A stretch of DNA of 64,000 bases from the NCBI RefSeq assembly GCF_049943125.1, contig NZ_CP188040.1:3286001-3350000 (forward strand), given 5' to 3'. Both the position numbers and the translations under genes were made by a program. Each line of letters starts with the position of its first letter. Positions within the stretch are counted from its first letter, which is position 1. The notes under the pieces were generated by a model. It worked only from the letters and a program-made list of their open reading frames with translations, was not told the DNA's origin and searched no databases. The stretch is from JAEXZL01 sp049943125 (lineage in GTDB: Bacteria > Bacillota > Clostridia > Clostridiales > Clostridiaceae). Below are positions 60,699-64,000 of this stretch, in pieces.

Positions 60699-61772
60699 AT
60701 GCCTTATATTACGAAAGCTAATAACAATCTTAACAGAAAAGTTAGTATATTTATATTAACCAGTTCAATTATAGTTTTATTAACAATAGTTGGTATTTTA
60801 AAGCTGATCAATAGTGTAGAAACATCCAATAATATGCTTTACATTGAGATATTGAACTATACCCTGCCCATAGTTAAGGAGGGGGCTTTTGATGCTTCCG
60901 ATATGGCGGAAAGTAATATGAATTTAAAAAAAGCTCTGACCAAGTATTTTAAATTAGATATTAATAGTCCTCTGGTTATTTTATCAAAGGAAAATGCTTT
61001 ATATTCGCTATTACTAGATACCATCGAGTTTCACAATGATGATAAGCTAGCTTTAACATCCTTTAACTTGGAAGAACTTTCTATTTTTTTTCAAGAAGAG
61101 GACAAGGCTTTGGAAAATAGTAACGGAACTATATATAATCCAGATATTAAGAAGCCATTAAATGAAACAATGCCAGAGGTACTGCTATACCATACTCACA
61201 CAACAGAGTACTATTCCCCATCTACAGCAGAATCGCCCTTTAGTGAAGATACTAGTGTAGTGGCCGTGGGGAAGATTATTGCCGAGGAGCTTCAAAAGAA
61301 TTATGGTATATCAGTAATTCATGATAAAACAATTCATAATACACAATATAACAATTCATATACCCGTTCTGGAGAAACATTAAGTAAATACTTAAATGAA
61401 TATTCCGGCTTTAAGGTTATCATAGATATTCACAGAGATGCAGGGGTATCAAAGAATTCAATAACCACCAGTGTTAATGATAAGCAGGCTGCCAAGCTTA
61501 TGTTTGTATTATCAAAAGCGAGCCCTAACTACCAAAAGAATTTGGAGTTAGCTGATAGACTAAAAGGAATTATAGATGGAACCTTTCCTGGAGTGATGAA
61601 AGAGCATAAGCAATACAATAGAGGAAAGGCTAATTTCAATCTTGATAAAGCCCCTAACAGCGCTCTTCTTGAGGTTGGTTCTGAAATAAGTAATATTGAG
61701 GAGGCTAAACTCTCAGGACAGATCATTGCTAGAGCTATAGCAGAATACATCCATAGTTCCGTAAATGAATAA
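60699..61772 (+). CDS. spoIIP: Stage II sporulation protein P (peptidoglycan hydrolase)
   Basis: SpoIIP is an amidase/endopeptidase that with SpoIID and SpoIIM dissolves septal wall during engulfment by the mother cell. The 357-residue protein has an N-terminal membrane anchor (VSIFILTSSIIVLLTIVGILKLI) and the C-terminal hydrolase domain with LLYHTHTTEYY (zinc-binding His), VIIDIHRDAG, and ALLEVGSEISNIEEA with the catalytic Glu. It follows gpr by 53 bases, the usual order. Ribosome binding site is inside a hairpin. Confidence 0.95.
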   Translation: MPYITKANNNLNRKVSIFILTSSIIVLLTIVGILKLINSVETSNNMLYIEILNYTLPIVKEGAFDASDMAESNMNLKKALTKYFKLDINSPLVILSKENALYSLLLDTIEFHNDDKLALTSFNLEELSIFFQEEDKALENSNGTIYNPDIKKPLNETMPEVLLYHTHTTEYYSPSTAESPFSEDTSVVAVGKIIAEELQKNYGISVIHDKTIHNTQYNNSYTRSGETLSKYLNEYSGFKVIIDIHRDAGVSKNSITTSVNDKQAAKLMFVLSKASPNYQKNLELADRLKGIIDGTFPGVMKEHKQYNRGKANFNLDKAPNSALLEVGSEISNIEEAKLSGQIIARAIAEYIHSSVNE

Positions 61773-61786
61773 AAATAAGAAAATAG

Positions 61787-61826
61787 AGCATCCTTATAGA
61801 TAGAATTTTCTAGGGGGTGCTTTTTT
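61787..61826 (+). terminator. Terminator of spoIIP whose 3' arm is the next gene's ribosome binding site
   Basis: AGCATCC (61787-61793) pairs with GGGGTGCT (61814-61821) and an inner TAGA/TCTA stem, followed by six T. The GGGGG in the 3' arm (61813-61817) is the only site for the TTG start at 61825, and the T run overlaps that start codon. So the same bases would end spoIIP transcripts and start translation of the next gene. Confidence 0.6.
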
Positions 61827-62214
61827 GAATATCAGCAATAAATTTTATTCATTAATTGTTATTGCAGCATTGGGAATTATAATTATTGGAGTTATTAGCA
61901 TAAACATAAAATGGACGAGTGAAAACCTTCAGTGGGATAGCCCGTATAAAAATAGTGCAGAAAAGTTTGAAGCCGATGGCACTTTAGATCTTAATCAGTA
62001 TGCTGTAGACAATTCACCTATTAAAATTTTTCTCGGCAGTGAAGAAATGAAAGATTTAAGAATTGTTATTAAAGATTATAAAATTGTCATCAATAAAAAG
62101 TCTGCAAGGAGTCTTAAGGGAAGCCTGGGAAGAGGTATTAAGCTTACAAATTCTCAACTCAGAAAAGCTTTTAAGAGACATTTTAATAGGATAGTTAATA
62201 GTTTTGACAGATAA
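61825..62214 (+). CDS. Hypothetical membrane-anchored protein between spoIIP and lepA
   Basis: The 129-residue protein has an N-terminal membrane helix (FYSLIVIAALGIIIIGVISINI), a charged extracytoplasmic part (DGTLDLNQYAVDNSPIKIFLGSEEMKDLRIVIKDYKIVINKKSARSLKGSLGRGIKLTNSQLRKAFKRHFNRIV). I do not recognise the family. The start is TTG 61825, 7 bases after GGGGG; the first 62 codons contain no better start. Position between spoIIP and lepA suggests a small sporulation or envelope protein, but this is a guess. Confidence 0.65.
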   Translation: MNISNKFYSLIVIAALGIIIIGVISINIKWTSENLQWDSPYKNSAEKFEADGTLDLNQYAVDNSPIKIFLGSEEMKDLRIVIKDYKIVINKKSARSLKGSLGRGIKLTNSQLRKAFKRHFNRIVNSFDR

Positions 62215-62226
62215 GGTTATTATTTA

Positions 62227-62257
62227 TTGACACCGTCTTGGTTTAGTGTGTTATAAT
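62227..62257 (+). promoter_or_regulatory. Candidate lepA promoter
   Basis: TTGACA (62227-62232) and TATAAT (62252-62257) are both perfect consensus hexamers but are separated by 19 bases, 2 longer than ideal. The transcript start would be about 62264, giving a leader of about 60 bases with a distal ribosome binding site, hairpin and a possible 16-codon frame. Confidence 0.6.
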
Positions 62258-62276
62258 TTGTAGTGATTTATAAAAT

Positions 62277-62327
62277 GGGGGTGAAATCTATTCTAGGAAA
62301 AACATTCCTTAGAATGGGAACATAATG
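62277..62327 (+). promoter_or_regulatory. lepA leader with distal ribosome binding site and hairpin
   Basis: A strong site GGGGGTGA (62277-62284) lies 40 bases before the lepA ATG (62325). Between them ATTCTAGGAA (62290-62299) pairs with TTCCTTAGAAT (62305-62315, one bulge). Near the ATG only a weak GGGA is seen. A short frame from ATG 62275 (16 codons) ends in TAATG, sharing a base with the lepA start. Either hairpin bridging or translational coupling would give lepA initiation; which holds is not known. Confidence 0.5.
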
Positions 62328-64000
62328 CAAAGTGATAGACAAAAACATATCAGAAATTTCTCCATAGTAGCTCATATAGATCATGGCAAGTCTACCCTAG
62401 CAGATAGACTCCTAGAGACTACAGGGACCCTCACTCAAAGAGAGATGGAGGCGCAAGTCCTTGATAATATGGAGCTTGAAAAGGAACGCGGAATCACCAT
62501 TAAGTCACAAGCTGCAAGGCTTATATATAGAAGAGATAATGGTGAGGAATACATATTAAACCTTATAGACACACCAGGACATGTAGACTTTACTTATGAG
62601 GTTTCAAGAAGCTTAGCTGCTTGTGAAGGTGCAATTTTGGTAGTGGATGCTACTCAAGGAATACAGGCTCAAACATTGGCTAATTGTTATTTAGCTTTAG
62701 ATAATAATCTAGAGATAGTTCCTGTTATAAATAAAATTGATTTGCCTAGTGCAAGACCAGAGGAAATTAAACAGGAAATAGAAGATGTAATAGGTATAGA
62801 AGCAGCTAATGCTCCATTAATTTCTGCTAAATCTGGATTGAATATTATAGATGTTCTTGAAACTATCGTTGAAAAAGTGCCTGCTCCTACAGGTGACGAA
62901 GATGCACCTTTAAGGGCTTTAATATTTGACTCATACTATGATAGCTATAAAGGTGTTGTATGCTATGTAAGGATAATGGAAGGTAACCTTAAGGTTGGAA
63001 CAGAAATAAAGCTCATGGCTACTGGTAAGGAATATGAGGTTACCGAATGTGGTATTTTCACACCTGGATTTTTGCCTATTAATGAATTGAGAGCTGGAGA
63101 TGTAGGATACATAACAGGCTCAATTAAAAATGTAGGGGATGCTAGAGTAGGAGATACTATTACAGAAAAGAAAAATCCAGCTAAAGAAGCTCTCCCTGGT
63201 TATAAAAAAGCAGTCCCTATGGTGTTTTCAGGTATCTACCCTGTGGATGGAGCCAAGTATGAGGAATTGAAAGAAGCCATCGAAAAGCTTCAAATTAACG
63301 ATGCCTCACTATCCTTTGAGCCAGAAACATCAATAGCTTTAGGTTTTGGTTTTAGATGTGGATTTTTGGGTCTTCTGCACATGGAGATAATTCAGGAAAG
63401 AATCGAGAGAGAATTTAATCTGGATATAATAACAACGGCTCCATCGGTTATATACAAGGTTATAAAGACTAATGGAGAGCTATTGGAGCTAACTAATCCT
63501 ACTAATCTACCACCTTTAACTGAAATAGATTATATGGAAGAGCCTGTGGTTAAGGCCTCCATTATAACACCTACGGATTATGTAGGTGCAGTTATGGATC
63601 TGTGTCAGGGTAGGAGAGGAGTTTTCAAGGATATGCAATATATTGAGCAGACTAGAGCTGTCCTTAATTATGATATTCCTCTCAATGAAATTATTTATGA
63701 TTTCTTTGATGCTTTAAAATCTAGAACCAGAGGCTATGCATCCTTAGATTATGAGCTTAAAGGCTATACTGAAAGCAAGCTAGTAAAGCTTGATATTTTA
63801 TTAAATGGAGATTCCGTAGATGCCCTCTCTATGATAGTACCTGAAGAACGTGCTTATTCAAGGGGGAGAGGAATCGCAGAAAAGCTTAAAGAGATAATTC
63901 CTAGACAGCTTTTCGAAATCCCAATTCAGGCTGCTATTGGTAATAAAGTAATTGCAAGGGAAACAGTAAAAGCCTTAAGAAAGGATGTTCTTGCTAAGTG
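62325..64000 (+). CDS. lepA: Elongation factor 4 (LepA), 3' end cut off
   Basis: LepA is a ribosome-bound translational GTPase that acts on stalled or mispositioned ribosomes. The 558 visible residues start MQSDRQKHIRNFSIVAHIDHGKSTLADRLLE and show G1 AHIDHGKST, G2 (ERGITIKSQ), G3 DTPGHVDF, G4 NKIDL and G5 SAKSG, then domain II, and the family-specific EF-G-like domains III-V (GFGFRCGFLGLLHMEIIQERIEREFNLDIITTAPSVIYK; SRGRGIAEKLKEIIPRQLFEIPIQAAIG). About 45 C-terminal residues lie beyond the window. Order gpr-spoIIP-lepA is normal in Clostridia and Bacilli. Confidence 0.97.
   Translation, partial: MQSDRQKHIRNFSIVAHIDHGKSTLADRLLETTGTLTQREMEAQVLDNMELEKERGITIKSQAARLIYRRDNGEEYILNLIDTPGHVDFTYEVSRSLAACEGAILVVDATQGIQAQTLANCYLALDNNLEIVPVINKIDLPSARPEEIKQEIEDVIGIEAANAPLISAKSGLNIIDVLETIVEKVPAPTGDEDAPLRALIFDSYYDSYKGVVCYVRIMEGNLKVGTEIKLMATGKEYEVTECGIFTPGFLPINELRAGDVGYITGSIKNVGDARVGDTITEKKNPAKEALPGYKKAVPMVFSGIYPVDGAKYEELKEAIEKLQINDASLSFEPETSIALGFGFRCGFLGLLHMEIIQERIEREFNLDIITTAPSVIYKVIKTNGELLELTNPTNLPPLTEIDYMEEPVVKASIITPTDYVGAVMDLCQGRRGVFKDMQYIEQTRAVLNYDIPLNEIIYDFFDALKSRTRGYASLDYELKGYTESKLVKLDILLNGDSVDALSMIVPEERAYSRGRGIAEKLKEIIPRQLFEIPIQAAIGNKVIARETVKALRKDVLAK

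Overview
The window looks like a chromosomal segment of a motile, endospore-forming, anaerobic, low-GC Firmicute of the Clostridiaceae type. The evidence is AT-rich DNA, a pyruvate:ferredoxin oxidoreductase, a CheC/CheD/FliY-type chemotaxis system, a fused FliR-FlhB export protein, spoIIA/sigF, gpr and spoIIP. No rRNA, tRNA, insertion sequence, phage or CRISPR was seen, and almost everything is on the + strand. I do not name a species.

Layout. 1-1421 is the C-terminal part of pyruvate:ferredoxin oxidoreductase (cut by the window start). Next come a His/Cys-rich DUF1292 protein and a HAD phosphatase plus class IV aminotransferase pair that runs into a DUF342 gene and the chemotaxis block cheW-cheD-cheB-cheR-cheA-cheC-cheY-cheW-fliM-fliY (5427-13738). 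A stem-loop and a near-consensus sigma-D (FliA) promoter then start the late flagellar operon flgM-flgN-flgK-flgL-fliW-csrA-flaG-fliS-fliT-like-fliD-flagellin (13900-21547). After a 565-bp AT-rich gap with a perfect 16-bp palindrome comes the 23-kb fla/che-type operon flgBC-fliE-F-G-H-I-J-K-flgD-(TIGR02530)-flgE-flbD-motAB-fliL-O-P-Q-fliR/flhB-flhA-flhF-flhG-ycgR-fliA-swrB-like-small membrane protein-flgF-flgG (22113-45125). It encodes rod, hook, motor, export gate, the placement pair FlhF/FlhG, a c-di-GMP brake protein and the sigma factor that switches on the late operon.

The right third is housekeeping and sporulation: a CbiB/CobD-like membrane protein, a CBS/DRTGG manganese pyrophosphatase (- strand), a Ca2+-type P-ATPase, a small basic protein (- strand), deoC, the forespore switch spoIIAA-spoIIAB-sigF, then a large protein that looks like a P-type ATPase stripped of every catalytic motif, comEC, holA, rpsT (- strand), gpr, spoIIP, a small membrane protein and the 5' part of lepA (cut by the window end).

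The points most worth a second look are: the catalytically dead P-type ATPase next to sigF; an FlhG that kept its FlhF-activating helix but lost its ATP-binding P-loop; a ComEC with an eroded nuclease domain; an unannotated 72-residue membrane protein with a non-canonical AUU start in front of flgF; and several mRNA structures around ribosome binding sites, notably a hairpin that buries the spoIIP ribosome binding site, hairpins between Shine-Dalgarno and start codon for the DUF1292 gene and lepA, and a GC-rich structured spacer before flgE.
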